Positions 47,128 through 59,549 of a stretch of 64,000 bases of DNA are shown here, one piece after another. The notes beneath the pieces were generated by a model that was not told where the DNA came from, did not search any database, and saw nothing but the letters and a program-made list of their open reading frames with translations. Made by a program: the position numbers and the translations under genes. Numbering within the stretch: position 1 is the stretch's first letter; the number at the start of each line of letters is the position of its first letter. Source of the DNA: Rotaria sp. Silwood1 (Eukaryota > Rotifera > Eurotatoria > Philodinida > Philodinidae); assembly GCA_905250075.1 (NCBI GenBank), contig CAJNOP010000057.1, positions 740,073-804,072 of the forward strand, read 5' to 3'.

Positions 47128-50000
47128 TTATTTTTTATGTAAACGCATATATGTTTGATAAGAACGTTTAAATTGTCCACATGAACATGATGAATGAAAA
47201 AGTTCACGTAATGCTAATTCGATAATTAAATATAAACGTAGTTGAGTAGAAAGTCTACATAAACGATTTGATGTTGATATACAACAAGGTTTTCTTGCCT
47301 AGAGAAAGCATAAAATAAATTCAATTGAAGAAACGATGAGGATGCATAAGACCACTAATCCGTCCATTATTTAAATCCAATGCAGAATTTTACACTGAGT
47401 CGTTTTTGGAAGTAATTTCAGATCGATTTGATAATGTCTGGGATAATAAATACCAAACATATTAATCGTAGTTCTTCCTCGTCGAAGATGTTATGGATAT
47501 TGTGAAATAACTCTGTATAGCAGCATGACTTTCAATCCAAACAAGTCTCATTAGATAGAACATTTAATTTCACATCAATTACTATAAGAAAAGAAATCTA
47601 GTAAAACATCTTGTCATTATTTTTTATTCGTTAGTTTATTATCAATCAACAGTATATTAGCTGAAAATTCGGTAGTGCTCTTTGATTTCTCGAATGATAA
47701 ACATAAATAAGGTTCTGTTCAAGTAACTCTTTATGTTTTCAAATTTAACGGATACTGGTCACTTGAAAAGTCTCAAATACACTAACCACTAGATATGATT
47801 TCGTAATTTTTTTGACAAGTATTTAGCATTTCTTATACTAATTGATGCAGAATTAAATCTTCTATCTAATAAAACCAGTGTAGAATGACAATAAAATTGT
47901 TGTTCAAAGTTATCACACGATATTGATGACATTTTCGACGATGAAGCACTAAGATTCGTATCTCTGCTCTTCACTATTCTGAATATTATCGAATCGATTA
48001 GAAATTATTTCCAAAAACGATTCAACGTATAATTCTGCATTGAATTATATAATCTATGTAATCGACAGATTTGTGGTCTTATGCGCTCCCATCCTTTGAT
48101 AAAACATTTTACTCGATAAATATTTGTTTCATAAGCGTCAACATATTCTTGTAAAATATCACGTTTTTGACTCTCTATATCAAATGCTTCTTCTGTTGTT
48201 CGAACCAATTTCAGATGCTCACTGAAATTAAAGAATATTAATGAATAAAAATATTGTTTTATTTTTTGACTTTTATTTACTCAGCTTGATATTTAAATTC
48301 TTCAAATAATTTTTCTTTTAATTCTTTGATTTCATTATCACGATCAGCTATTTCTTGTTGATATTGATTTTTTATTTGTGATAAAAGAGTATTATACTAT
48401 AAAAGAATTTAATAAAAATTTTGATATTTGTTTTTCTTGAGGTTTACTTGTTTCATTAATTTTGCTTGATCGTTATCCTTTATTGTTTCAAGTGATTTAT
48501 CTTTTGTTTCATTTAAACGAATTAATGTACGCTGAAGTTTTAATTGTCTCATTTCATGATTATCACGTTTACGACGTTGATTAGTTATTTCATTTTTTAT
48601 TTCTTGCACCTAAATCATTTCGATTATTATCAATTTATATTATGTGATGTTTATTTAATAAATCATATCATTATTTGTCGGAACATGTGTGCGAATACGA
48701 CAAACTCGAGATCTTTGGATTTGATGTGATTAAGTACTACGATTTCGGTAGAAAAATTTTTACAAACGATAGAATTTTGTTCTACTATTGGGAAATATAT
48801 TCCCAAACAAGGATTTGATCTCAAATTTCTAATGTATTTCCCATTTGTTACATTTTTGAGACGAATAGAAGAAGGAACCTTCTTTCGGTTTCAATGACTA
48901 TTCTTTTGCCTATAGAAACTGCATAATGACCTAATAAAAAATCTAAAAATATTTTAGTTCTTAGTGAGACTAGACTAAGCTATCGAATTTTCGATCTAAA
49001 ATTTAGTGTATATAAATAGCTCAACTAGACTAACTTTCATTAAAAAAAACTCACAAGTTATGAACAAAGTCTCTGTCAAATATGAGGCTTTCAAAAACAA
49101 ACGTATATTCTATAGAGTATCCATAGAAAAGCGTCTATATCATGAAAGTATCATATCTCAAAGAGATTTCGTTCAAAATTTCTAAGTTTTTATACGGAAA
49201 CAAATTTAATTAAGTACTCTGTATGTTGCAAAGTGTCAGATCAAAATTCGAAAATATGAGTTTTTCTGAAAATCTGGATTCTTACTATTTTTTGATTTCG
49301 GACTTGATTCATGACTAACCTTATTATTGAGTTGTATTGATGCAACCATTAATTGATCAATGATTTGATCACGTTCAACACATGTTTGTTGTACACTTGT
49401 TCTTTGATAATGTACTTTATCAAATGTATGACGGCTAACTTGAAGAGATTGCTTAAAAGAAAGATGAATAGGTGTTTATATGGAAAAACATTTAAAATTA
49501 GATAAACAGCTAGCCATAGTATGCAAAGAAAAAGATGGAATCAAATAAAGCTATTTGTTCTAAGAGTAAAACTATAAGAGCAGCTAGGCAATTTCAATAG
49601 ACATACCTCGAACTAGGTTACCTATTTTGAATGGAAAGATTTTTATAAGGCAAACTATTAAATTAGAAGAGAAAGACAAAAAAAATCTTACTGAAAGTGA
49701 TGCACGAAGACGATCAAATTTTTGTTTAAATAAATTTAATTCTTGCTCACTACTACTTAGACTATGGCCGAAAAAATTTTCGTCATCATTTGAACGCCAT
49801 GTTAATCTTGAGCGTAATTTTAATGGTGGTAATTGTATACTAGTACTATGAGAATTACGTTTTCGTTGTGTTAATGTTAATGGAGCAATAAGTGAACGAT
49901 CATAATAACTTGGAATATTTGATAATGATGACGATTGAAACTGTAATGGAGAACTACTCGAATCCCATATTAAGCTACTAGTATTTGATTCAACGGCCAT
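47128..50000 (-). CDS. Coiled-coil protein of unknown function
   Basis: Not recognised. Start MAVESNTSSLIWDSSSS at 50000, one base after a TTATTTAG acceptor-like sequence. The N-terminal 100 residues are Ser-rich (DRSLIAPLTLTQRKRNSHST, LPPLKLRSRLTWRS). Several exons of charged coiled coil follow (QKFDRLRASLS; QIIDQLMVASIQLNNK; EIKNEITNQRRKRDNHEMR; QYQQEIADRDNEIKELKEKL; EEAFDIESQKRDILQEYVDA), then CFIKGWERIRPQICRLHRLY. Exons lie near 50000-49690, 49442-49318, 48610-48445, 48396-48285, 48222-47950 and 47974-47790. A last frame at 47300-47128 (TQLRLYLIIELALRELFH, CSCGQFKRSYQ, ends LHKK) begins at a TTTCTCTAG acceptor. Its join to the 47790 exon is uncertain, because that exon has its own in-frame stop at 47789. 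The tail may therefore be a separate small gene. The layout suggests a cytoskeletal or centrosomal scaffold, which is only a guess. Confidence 0.55.
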
Positions 50001-50223
50001 TCTAAATAATCTAAAATTCGAAACAATATAACTTGACAACAATCACTTATTATCACTGTAATACATTTATGTATATATATATATGTATATAATTAAAAAG
50101 AAAAAAAAAGAAAAAAGAACTTTTCTAATATAACAAAAAAATTAATAACAACATATTTACTATAATCATAAAATGAAAATAGAAAATAATACATATATAT
50201 ATAAATATTCATGTATATATCAA

Positions 50224-52619
50224 TCATTCTTCATTGACTGATAATGGTGATGATGATGTTGTTGTTATTGTTGTATCATAATTATCATCCATGCGTAAAT
50301 CAAATGTTCTAAGTAATTGAAAAAGTGCACCTGCTTCTTTAATATTTCGAAAAGTAATGCAAAAATTTTGTACTTCGACAAATCGATCTTTTATATCAAC
50401 AACTTTATTACGTATTAATGATTGTATAAAAACACTAACAAGACGTACAAAACGATTTTGTAAATACTTATCTTTTGTTTCTTCACATGTTTTTATACAT
50501 CTGGATATATATAAATGAAGAAATTCTTTTGGTAATTCAATTGATGTTGATAAACGATTGACAACTTCCATTGAATGTAAACTCATATCCATATTAAGTA
50601 ATGATGATAAATATTCCGTCATTTGATCTGATGATATTAATTTTAATAAGCATTGTATACTTATGCATGGATTATTTTCAACTAATAATGGTAATTTTAA
50701 TGGTGTAAGACCAATATGATAAATAAGTTCTGGATCATTATTAAGGTCATCTAAAAGTTTCTGTTGTTGTTGTAAATTTATTGCACCTTGATAAGCTTTA
50801 TCCATTAAATGACGATTTTCAAAATTTGTTGCATGAGATATACACATAGATGAATCCCATGCAAATAATGATGTATCATTATCAATATTTATTATTGGTG
50901 AAAGCCAAATAAGTTCATCTATTGTACATTCATGTAATGGTGGAACAAGACGAAGATATTCAGGATGTATTGTTTGTTCCATAACATTATTTAATAATAA
51001 TTGTTCTATTGTTTGTCGACTATTATTAGATCGATAACGTAAACCACCAATAAGCGTATCAAATCCATACTTGAAAATAAAAATAAATAATACAAATTTT
51101 CATAAGTTTAGAATAATTTCAATAGTCAATTTAATTTTTCATTATTTTATTATTTATGAAATTGAATATATAGTATTGAATTTTCTTATCTTCAAAGAGA
51201 ACTCATAGAAAATTCAAAACTATTTAATTTCTATTTATAAGCTGCGTTTCTAATGGAAATCGAAAAAGAAATGTTTCTTTTACATTTTGTTTATAGTAGT
51301 AAAATGTACGCGTGCACATTCTTTTCGTAAAAGGAATGTATCAAAATGTACAATGGCGAATTTTTTTTTAAAGAATGAATTAAAGAGAAAACGAAAAACA
51401 ATTAATTCTTTTTCATTCGACGAAAAGACTTAGCGATGATCAAAACAAGATGATAAGCAAAAATTCATGTTTGTTCATTTCTCTTCGTGATACGATTAAA
51501 GAGGGATGAGAGGATAAAAGAAAAAAAGTTAAATTTTATATTTTTCTGTTGAAAAAATGCATATAAGTGTACGTTTTACTTCTGCTTGGTATACACGTAA
51601 TTAGAAACACTGTCTGTAAGACTTCTTTAATAGATATTAAATCGAAAATTGTTACATATGAAAAAAAACAATTGTGATGTTCATGTATTATCACGAAGTA
51701 TATATTTTACTAAGTTAATAGATATAGAAAGAATCTCGGCGATTACTACCGAGTTTAAGTGTATTTCAAATTTCTATAGTATATGTTTGTAAGTTTTGCT
51801 ATTGAATGTTTGATTCTCTTTTCCATTATAGTTATCGTAACAGATAGATTACTTTGAAAAAAAAACAAAACCTAATCTTGGTTACACTGAAGTTTTGCCT
51901 ATTTTTTTAAATATAAGTCTTCTAAATACAGTTAAACTCATTCAAAAACCAAGGCACCAATCTTTTTTTTTGAGCATATAAGAGATTTCATTTTCTTTTA
52001 TAATTAAAAACAATTTTTTAATATCTTGACATACATGATTAATTTCTGGATCATCAATGACAGCTGGTAAATGACATTGAGCAAGAGCTGGTACTTGTTG
52101 TACTCTTTCATAAATATTTTCCTTTAATTGTTGTTGTAATTCTTTTTGTTTACTATCATCATTTACTAATAAATCAGATTGTAAAATTTCATTTGGTGTT
52201 TTACTTAATAGATCTCTATTGTTATTATTATTAATTAATAAACTAATAAATGAACGTTCCTGTTTTGTTACAGGTGATATATTCCAATGAAAATGTTTTT
52301 GTGTTGTTAATAAATGTTCTTCATTTGATTGTAATACAGATAAAAAAACCGGTGCAAATGGATTCATATATAGTGGTTGTTGTTCATTTTTATACATTTC
52401 AATAAATAAATAAAATATTATTAAACGTTGTTGTACTGTTGGAGCTAAATCTCGATTTTGTAATAAAAGTACCAGAGCATTTCCTAAACGAAGATAATCT
52501 GATTGTGATATTCCATGTTGAAATTTTATTGATATTTGTTCAAATGTTAATGATGAACCACATGTATCTTCATTAAGTAAATTTAAAATAAGACTTATAT
52601 CTTTTGATAATAGAGACAT
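50224..52619 (-). CDS. CNOT11: CCR4-NOT complex subunit 11 (CNOT11)
   Basis: Subunit of the CCR4-NOT deadenylase that shortens mRNA tails; CNOT11 docks with CNOT10 on the CNOT1 N-terminus. Two exons (52619-52035 and 51069-50224) give 476 residues. Exon 1 encodes LNLLNEDTCGSSLTFEQI, YLRLGNALVLLLQNRDL, QRLIIFYLFIEMYKNE, NPFAPVFLSVL and VIDDPEINH, ending at a GTATGT donor. Exon 2 begins YGFDTLIGGLRYRSNN in phase 0, then PEYLRLVPPLHECTIDELIW, YHIGLTPLKLPLLVENNPC, NMDMSLHSMEVVNRL, LPKEFLHLYISRCIKTCEE and LQNRFVRLVSVFIQSLIRNK. The C-terminal block is the conserved family domain. The start at 52619 lies one base after an ACTAG sequence. The intron 51070-52034 is 965 bp; I could not show a palindrome there. 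Confidence 0.96.
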
Positions 52620-52634
52620 TCTAGTTAAAACAAA

Positions 52635-52673
<39 letters not shown>

Positions 52674-53248
52674 TCGAATATAAGAATAAGGAAAAACATA
52701 ACATATATATATAGATATATATATATAAACAGAATGGAGAAATAAAATAACCAATGAAAATGATAATAGATGTCAGTAAATAAAATTTATTCTATTTATT
52801 ATTTTTTCTATTATTCCTTGTCAAGTGACTAGTTTCTAAGAAAAAAAAATTCTGTTGTCATCTAAATACTTCCTTATAAGGTATTACAACGAATTTCACC
52901 TCTGCATAAATCATTTATTTAAATGGCAGATATCATATGATCAATAGTTATTATTAGAAGAGTTGACGTATTTTGCCTGAAAAGTTCAGTAGATAGATAA
53001 CAAAATAAAAGAAACTGTGGACTTTTTTTTCTGTACAACTGAGAAGGTCAACATATAGAAAAAAATATATGCGTATATATATATATTAACGATATGTCAC
53101 TTGTTAAGGTTATCATTTATATTCACGGTCGTTCATTATTTTATGTTCTATCGATGTATTATTCATTATTTTAGATTTTTTGTTTACATTTATTACCCAT
53201 TTCGAACGATCGATATATTTTATACCTTGAAATAGAAATCTATTTGCC
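52620..53248. promoter_or_regulatory. Divergent intergenic region between CNOT11 and ARIH1
   Basis: 629 bp separate the two start codons, so promoters for both genes must lie here. It contains an AAT trinucleotide microsatellite at about 52636-52672 and TA-rich runs near 52702-52727 and 53070-53084. No specific factor sites assigned. Confidence 0.5.
52636..52672. repeat. AAT trinucleotide microsatellite
   Basis: About twelve uninterrupted copies of AAT/ATT immediately upstream of the CNOT11 start codon, within its likely 5' leader. Confidence 0.9.
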
Positions 53249-56200
53249 ATGGCAGATGATGATCAATTTGATATAGGTGAGGTTTAATTAACATATGAAT
53301 GTAAATTTAAAAAATTTACTTTATTAAATAGATGATGATAGTGAAGATATCGAAGAAGATGAAGAAGAACAAGAAGGATCAGATGATGATACTGGATTTT
53401 TTCCTATTGATGAACCAATTGTACATTCATCACAATCAAATAATATAACAACAACAACAGCACGTACTTCATCAGAACAGTCAACAACAAAACTTTCTTC
53501 CAGTCTTGGTGGAGCATCGAATAATTATCCACAAGATAATAATTTTGAATATGTTGGTAAGATATATTTTAAAATAATTAAGAAAGAAAAAAAAAACAAA
53601 CAAAAACAAAATATTCAATCGTTTTCATTTCTCATCAAAGTCATAGAATATCATAAGTAAAATACAATGAAATGACTAGATATTTAGAGAATATGCTTTC
53701 TATAAGCATTTTTACAAACTAACCACATATAAATTTCTGATATAATTGTTAAAAACAATTTCATTTATTTTTATATAGTATTATCACAAGATGAAATAGT
53801 CAAATATATGGTTGAATGTATACAAGAAGTGAATGAAGTTATAAAATTACCAACAACAACTGTACGTTTACTATTGCATCATTTTCGTTGGGATAAAGAA
53901 AAATTAATGGAACGTTTTTATGATCCACATCATCAAGATGAATTATTTCGTCAAGCAGGTATTGTTAATCCATTTAAAAGAACTCCTCAATTACAGACAC
54001 AATTATCAAATCCATTACATCGTTCAACACGTCGTCAGACATCAGCCACAACACCAACATCTTCTTCAACTAAACAAACATGTATTATATGTTATTCTAC
54101 AAAATCTGTAGATGCTATGACTGGTTTAGAATGTGGTCATATATTTTGTATTGAGTGTTGGCGACATTATTTAACAATAAAAATTATGGATGAAGGTATT
54201 GGACAAACCATACCATGCCCAGCTAAGTGTGACATTCTAGTCGATGATAAAACTGTTTTAAATCTTATTGACATACCAGCTGTTCGTCGAAAATATCAAC
54301 ATTTAATAACAAATTCATTTGTTGAATGTAATCGTAATATGCGTTGGTGTCCAGGAACAAATTGTACAAATGCTATTAAAGCATCCTATTGTGATGTTGC
54401 TATGGTAACATGTACAACATGCAAAACATCATTTTGTTTTCAATGTGGACAATCATGGCATGAACCAATTAAATGTAAATGGCTTAAAAAATGGCAAAAA
54501 AAATGTCGGGATGATAGTGAAACAAGCAATTGGATTGCTGCAAACACAAAAGAATGTCCTAAATGTCATGCAACTATTGGTAAAAATAAAATTTATTTAT
54601 GTTAAGAGGAAATTTCAGAAAAGTTATAGTTTATTTTATTTCTATGAAAAATATTGCTCTTATTTCATCATATATGAAAAAAATTGATACTAAATTATCT
54701 GCTACCTTATATAGAACGTTTCCATGCTAAAATATAAGCAAAGATAACGAAAGTTATTCTTAAAAAATCTCTGTAGTAAGAACATCATTTAATGTCAATA
54801 TATTGTGAGGAATTATTTTAAGAAAAATTACAAAAATTTTAATGGTCTTGATGGTTTTATATTGGAAACAAAAGTTATTTTTGATTTTATTAACTTTCAT
54901 ATTGCCACTTATGAAATAATAGTCCAGTTTCTATCTGTGCTTGGTATATGTATCAGCTTAATTATCAAATAAACGTAGCTGAAATTACATCCCTACTATT
55001 TACTAAGATTTTTCTTATATTCTTAAAATGTTTCCCGATCTGAATTAAAATATTCTTTGTTTCCATATAAACGAATTTTCATTCGTTGTTTTTTTATTTT
55101 CTAGAAAAAAATGGTGGTTGTAATCATCTAATATGTAAAAATCAATCATGCAAATATGAATTTTGTTGGATATGTTTGGGTCCATGGGAACCTCATGGTT
55201 CATCATGGTATAACTGTAATCGTTTTAATGAAGATGATGCTAAAAAAGCACGTGATGATCAAGAACGTTCACGCGCAGCATTACAACGTTATCTTCATTA
55301 TTATAAACGTTATCATAATCATCATGAATCATTAAGATTAGAAAATAAATTATTAGATCAAGTACAAAAACGTATGGAATCTATGCAACAACAAATGAGC
55401 TGGATTGAAGTACAATTTCTTCAAGTAGCATGTGACGTACTGCGACAATGCCGTCAAACATTAATGTATACATATCCATTTGCATTTTATCTTAAACGAA
55501 ATAATCATTCGTAAGTTATAGATGCAAAAAAAACATATGAATTACAACTTTTCAGTACGATTCGTGCGAAAAAATTGAATGCAGATCTAAATAATTTTTG
55601 AGAGTACATTTTATTATACTCTATGTTAAGGATATCTCGCCTCCTCTCATGATCTGAACTTTTTCGTTTTTTTTTAAGGGCATTGTATAACTGTCTATTA
55701 AATAAATATTGAAGTCGAGAAATCGTGTTTAAATTTTAAAAATTCGAGAAGAACTTACATTAGCGAATGCTGTACATTCGTTTTCATTTTGTTTTAACCA
55801 ACTTTCTCACGAAAACACAAGGTGCAGAAACGCTTCCATTTCTCCTGCCTAATATGACTAATCGAGCTAGATCTATTCAAAACAAAAAGAAACATACCTA
55901 CCCCAGACAGTGTCTAAATATAGTATCTTGGAGAAACAGTGGACAGGGGAGGCATTTTTCGCCATTGTGATCGCAGTATGTCATAGAAGATAGCATATGA
56001 GATCCTTCAAAAACCGGGTGGGTTACTCTTCATAAGAAAATCCATTTGCGAAATAAAACATGTTCAATGATATACAGCGTAATCCATCTTGACTCAGTAC
56101 TATTCTTTGTACTAGGATCTATGCTATGAATAAAAGAGTGAGATGACTTTCCACAATAAAACAAACTCAATTGTATACCATACTATCCATTTCAATTCAT

Positions 56201-56601
56201 TGATAGAAACAAAAACTAATAGTTAAATACAGCAAAAAACTGAATCTTACGAAAAACAAAAATTTTGTAAATCATTCATAAATATTATCGCAGGAATAAC
56301 TTTGTCTTCTTTTTATTAGAATTATTTTTGAACAAAATCAAGCTGATTTAGAACATGCTACTGAAGAATTAAGTGGCTATTTAGAACGAGATTCAACTCA
56401 AACAACAAATCTAACTGAAATGAAACAAAAAGTACAAGATAAATATCGTTATTGTAGTACACGTCGAAAAGTATTATTAGATCATGTTGCGGAAGGATAT
56501 GAATGTGACTATTGGTTAGTTTAAAAAAAAAATTCAATTTTGTTTTTATTAATAATTTTTTTCCTTTGTTTTATTCTAGGGAATATAATGAGGATTTATG
56601 A
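53249..56601 (+). CDS. ARIH1: Ariadne-1 RBR E3 ubiquitin ligase
   Basis: RING-between-RING ligase that works with neddylated cullin-RING ligases. Starts MADDDQFDI at 53249, then an acidic N-terminus ([16 protein letters not shown]). The UBA-like segment includes [23 protein letters not shown]1: [75 protein letters not shown]2: [39 protein letters not shown]; the Cys in GGCNH is the catalytic thioester residue. The Ariadne domain follows ([80 protein letters not shown]). It ends EYNEDL at 56601. Large introns at about 54583-55104, inside RING2, and 55514-56318. Length and order match ARIH1 rather than ARIH2. Confidence 0.97.
54620..55060. repeat. Imperfect palindrome filling the ARIH1 RING2 intron
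   Basis: Centre about 54842; the intron 54583-55104 has its midpoint at 54844. GCTAAAATATAAGCAAAGAT (about 54726-54745) aligns with the reverse complement of the CTGTGCTTGGTATATGTATC block (about 54936-54955). The flanking AAAGTTATTCTT and CAGTTTCTATCTG regions continue the match. Arms are strongly diverged. Confidence 0.55.
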
Positions 56602-58139
56602 AATATATATATATATATATTATTATTATTTATCACACAAAATGTATATGACAATTATAGATATTCATTTAAATTGTGTGTTTATATTTATGTCATTTAT
56701 TATAATCCCTTCTGTCCTTATTTGGATATTTAGACGAAATTTTGTCGTATCTTTGTTATTCTATATCCATTCTATCTTTTCCTTCTATTTCATCAAATTG
56801 TCTCTTTTGTTCAATTTTCCCAAGAAAAGAACAATATATTAAACAAGACCAAAAACTTTCTTTTTCTTTTTCTCTTTTTAATGATATATTGTGAATTTTT
56901 TGTCATATGGCAATTATATACATATATACATAAATTGAATTAATTACTTTTCTCTCTTCTTTCTTCATGTTATTCGGTAACACACTTTAACAAACGATTC
57001 GATTCATCAACAAATAATCGAAAATATGCGAAGAGAAAAAAATGATCGTTTCGGATTTACCAATGATGGCACAGTGATACTATCGGTACATCTCAAAGAA
57101 AGATAATTTTATATAGTTTGCATGGCGTATTTCATTAAAAATTATGCTCAATGATCTTGTACATATATGATGCAAATTTTGGATGTAATGACTACAGTTG
57201 TTGAGATGCAAAAGGTTCAACAAAGTTCTTACAATGGGTGACAAGGCGTATAACGAAATAAACCTTCACTATATGCTTTTGTTCATTAGCAATATTAAGT
57301 ACATAGAGTTTCGTTGTACATACACATGGTTTAAACTTTACTATAATCTGTTTCAACAAATAACTTTTAATAGGAATCAGATACACAGCTGCATTTGTCA
57401 CCATTACAAAGAGAAGTCTCAGAATCATAAATACGGGCTAAAACTTGATTCTTGATTTGGTCCATAGATAGAAAAAATGGTTCTCTTTCAATTTTCGCAA
57501 AGTTAACATTGCTAGCTGTTCAATTCAAAGTCATAAGAGCTTTCTAGATATTCTCGATTTCAACTGATTGACCTGAGGCCACTCTGAAAAGCATCTTGGC
57601 AAGAGTGATTCATCATAGTGAGTCAAATGGCAATATTTCTATCAAAAATTATCTAAAAATTATCCACAGCTCTTTTGTTTTTACGTGAATAATATGCGTA
57701 TATCAATTTTTCAGTCTTCTTCACATCATATCGTAACTTTAATATACTCCATATAAAAAAACCTAATAAAGAAGTTGAAATTTATTGAACTAGATCCAAT
57801 ATTGCACGATGTTTACTATATTGGATAAAAGTATTTAGGTTCATTTCGCATAAAATTAATGAAATTTTCTATACAATTTAGTTAACATGAATAAACAGTT
57901 TACAGCTAACATCTTCAGATAAGAAAACAAAATACCCAAATATCTCTAAATAAAATCATTATCAAAAATGATATCATATTTTAAGATAAAAATAAAATAT
58001 CTTCACATATTTCAAAATAAACTGTTACATGTCGTTCGTATTCACAAGTGTGTATCATACCATATTGTTTAATCAGAAAGAAAGAAAAAAAAGAGAGAAA
58101 GAGAGAACAAGCTAGAATGACAATGATCAAACTCGAGTA
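56602..58139. other. Intergenic between ARIH1 and the heat-shock pseudogene
   Basis: AT-rich; a TA run begins directly after the ARIH1 stop (56602-56620). Open frames at 56540-56842 and 57192-57455 occur on both strands without domains. No gene supported. Confidence 0.5.
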
Positions 58140-58179
58140 TTCTGGAACATTCATGTTAATACTACTCTTTTGAACGTTC
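58140..58179 (+). promoter_or_regulatory. Heat-shock elements upstream of the small HSP pseudogene
   Basis: TTCTGGAACATTC at 58140-58152 is a perfect three-unit heat-shock element (TTCnnGAAnnTTC), 75 bp before the ATG at 58227. A second pair, GAACGTTC at 58172-58179, fits nGAAnnTTCn. These are binding sites for heat-shock factor trimers. Confidence 0.75.
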
Positions 58180-58226
58180 ACTCTAAAACTAACCGCAACT
58201 CTCTCAGCGCTTCTACATACTCAATA

Positions 58227-58971
58227 ATGGCATTATTTCCAACCCGTCGTTATCGTCTTTTCGATAATCCATTCGATCGTTTTTTTGGCGATCAACTTTA
58301 TTGTTTTGATCCATAGTATGATTTTGATACATTTCCATCGGCTCTATCCATTCGACCACATGCTTTTCGTTGGATTAATGAACCTCGTCGATTAACACAT
58401 TCATCAACTACTAACGATAGAAGTTTACAACCAACGACACGAGCAACAAATTCCGAAAAATTTCGTGTTCAACTTAATGTAGCAGGATTTAATCCTGAAA
58501 CAATTCAAACACGTATTGATTATTGAAAAGTTATTGTCAAAGCTAAACAAGAAGATCGTCAAAAACATGGTGATTTTAATATTCAACAAATTCGAAACTC
58601 AATTTGGTCAGTATCGTGATCCATTTTTTGATTATGTTGGCTTTTTAAGTGGTTCCGATTTTCAACCACGTATTGTTGATAAAGGTAATAATCAAAAACA
58701 ATTAGAAATGACTGTTTGAATGAAACATTATCGACCAGAAGAAATTAAAGTTTCAGTAAAAAATAATGAACTAATTGTACAAGATGAACATAAATATAAA
58801 GATGAGAATCGTTCCGAACGATCATATTTTTTTAAATCAACAACATTACCACCTGGTACACAAGTTGATCAATTAAAATCACAGTTAATCGATGATGGAC
58901 AATTAAAAATTGAAGCACCATATATTGAACAAAAACAAACTGCAAAATCAATTGAAAGCCATAAGAAATAA
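58227..58971 (+). pseudogene. Small heat-shock protein (alpha-crystallin family), disabled
   Basis: Intronless. The frame opens MALFPTRRYRLFDNPFDRFF, then shows a first alpha-crystallin block (EKFRVQLNVAGFNPETIQTR, KVIVKAKQEDRQKHG). After a linker comes a second alpha-crystallin domain (HYRPEEIKVSVKNNELIVQD, EHKYKDENRSERSYFF, LPPGTQVDQLKSQLIDDGQL, KIEAPY). Two tandem domains resemble some invertebrate small HSPs. It is broken by TAG at 58314-58316, TGA at 58524-58526 and TGA at 58717-58719, and by a +1 frame change between about 58555 and 58615. The domain-level sequence is otherwise well kept, so inactivation looks recent, or the copy is one of several homologous copies. A shorter product from the ATG at 58720 could in principle still carry most of one domain. 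Confidence 0.85.
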
Positions 58972-59549
58972 ATGTCAGAATTATTTGTTATATATAAACA
59001 TTGATATATTTTTCTTTTGCTTTGTTTTTATTGGATAGTATCTGTTTTTTTCGTTATTAGTTATTTGCAAATAAATAAAGAAAAACAATAATTCTTAATT
59101 GATTTTTTTTTCATTTTTTGAAAATTTGATATAATCGATGATCTAGAACATATTGATATTACCACAATAGTTCATGTCCTAATTTTTTTTTTCAAGAGAT
59201 TGAAAGTTAAAACTTGATGAATGTCGTAGCATAGTTCTTTTCTCTTCTGCAGTTTGATGTTTTATTACTATATAGTTAATTTTGAGAATAAGATTCAATG
59301 TTAAATCAGAATTTAAAAAAGGCTACGAAGTCTCAAAAATAGTAAGATGTAGTGATGTGTAATTTTCAACGATGGAAACAAGTAACTTGGAGACGTCTAT
59401 TTTTATACAACGACTTATATTTATAATCATTCCAACTATAGTCATTCACACAACATATTGAAACATTTTCGTCAATTTTAACTGAAAAATTCACATATTG
59501 ACAAGTCAGTGAATATTAAAAGGATGTTATTACCAATATTATTCCCTAG
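58972..59549. other. Intergenic, no gene recognised
   Basis: 3' flank of the small HSP pseudogene with AATAAA near 59075. AT-rich and without a coding exon. Confidence 0.5.

Noticed and set aside
51070..52034. Palindrome in the CNOT11 intron
   Set aside because: Short local complementarities only. I could not align the two halves, unlike the other long introns.
55514..56318. Palindrome in the second large ARIH1 intron
   Set aside because: Candidate pairings were too short and out of order to claim.
58227..58971. Programmed stop-codon readthrough or selenocysteine in the small HSP
   Set aside because: The stops include TAG as well as TGA, there is also a frame change, and no selenocysteine insertion hairpin was recognised. 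Pseudogene is the simpler reading.
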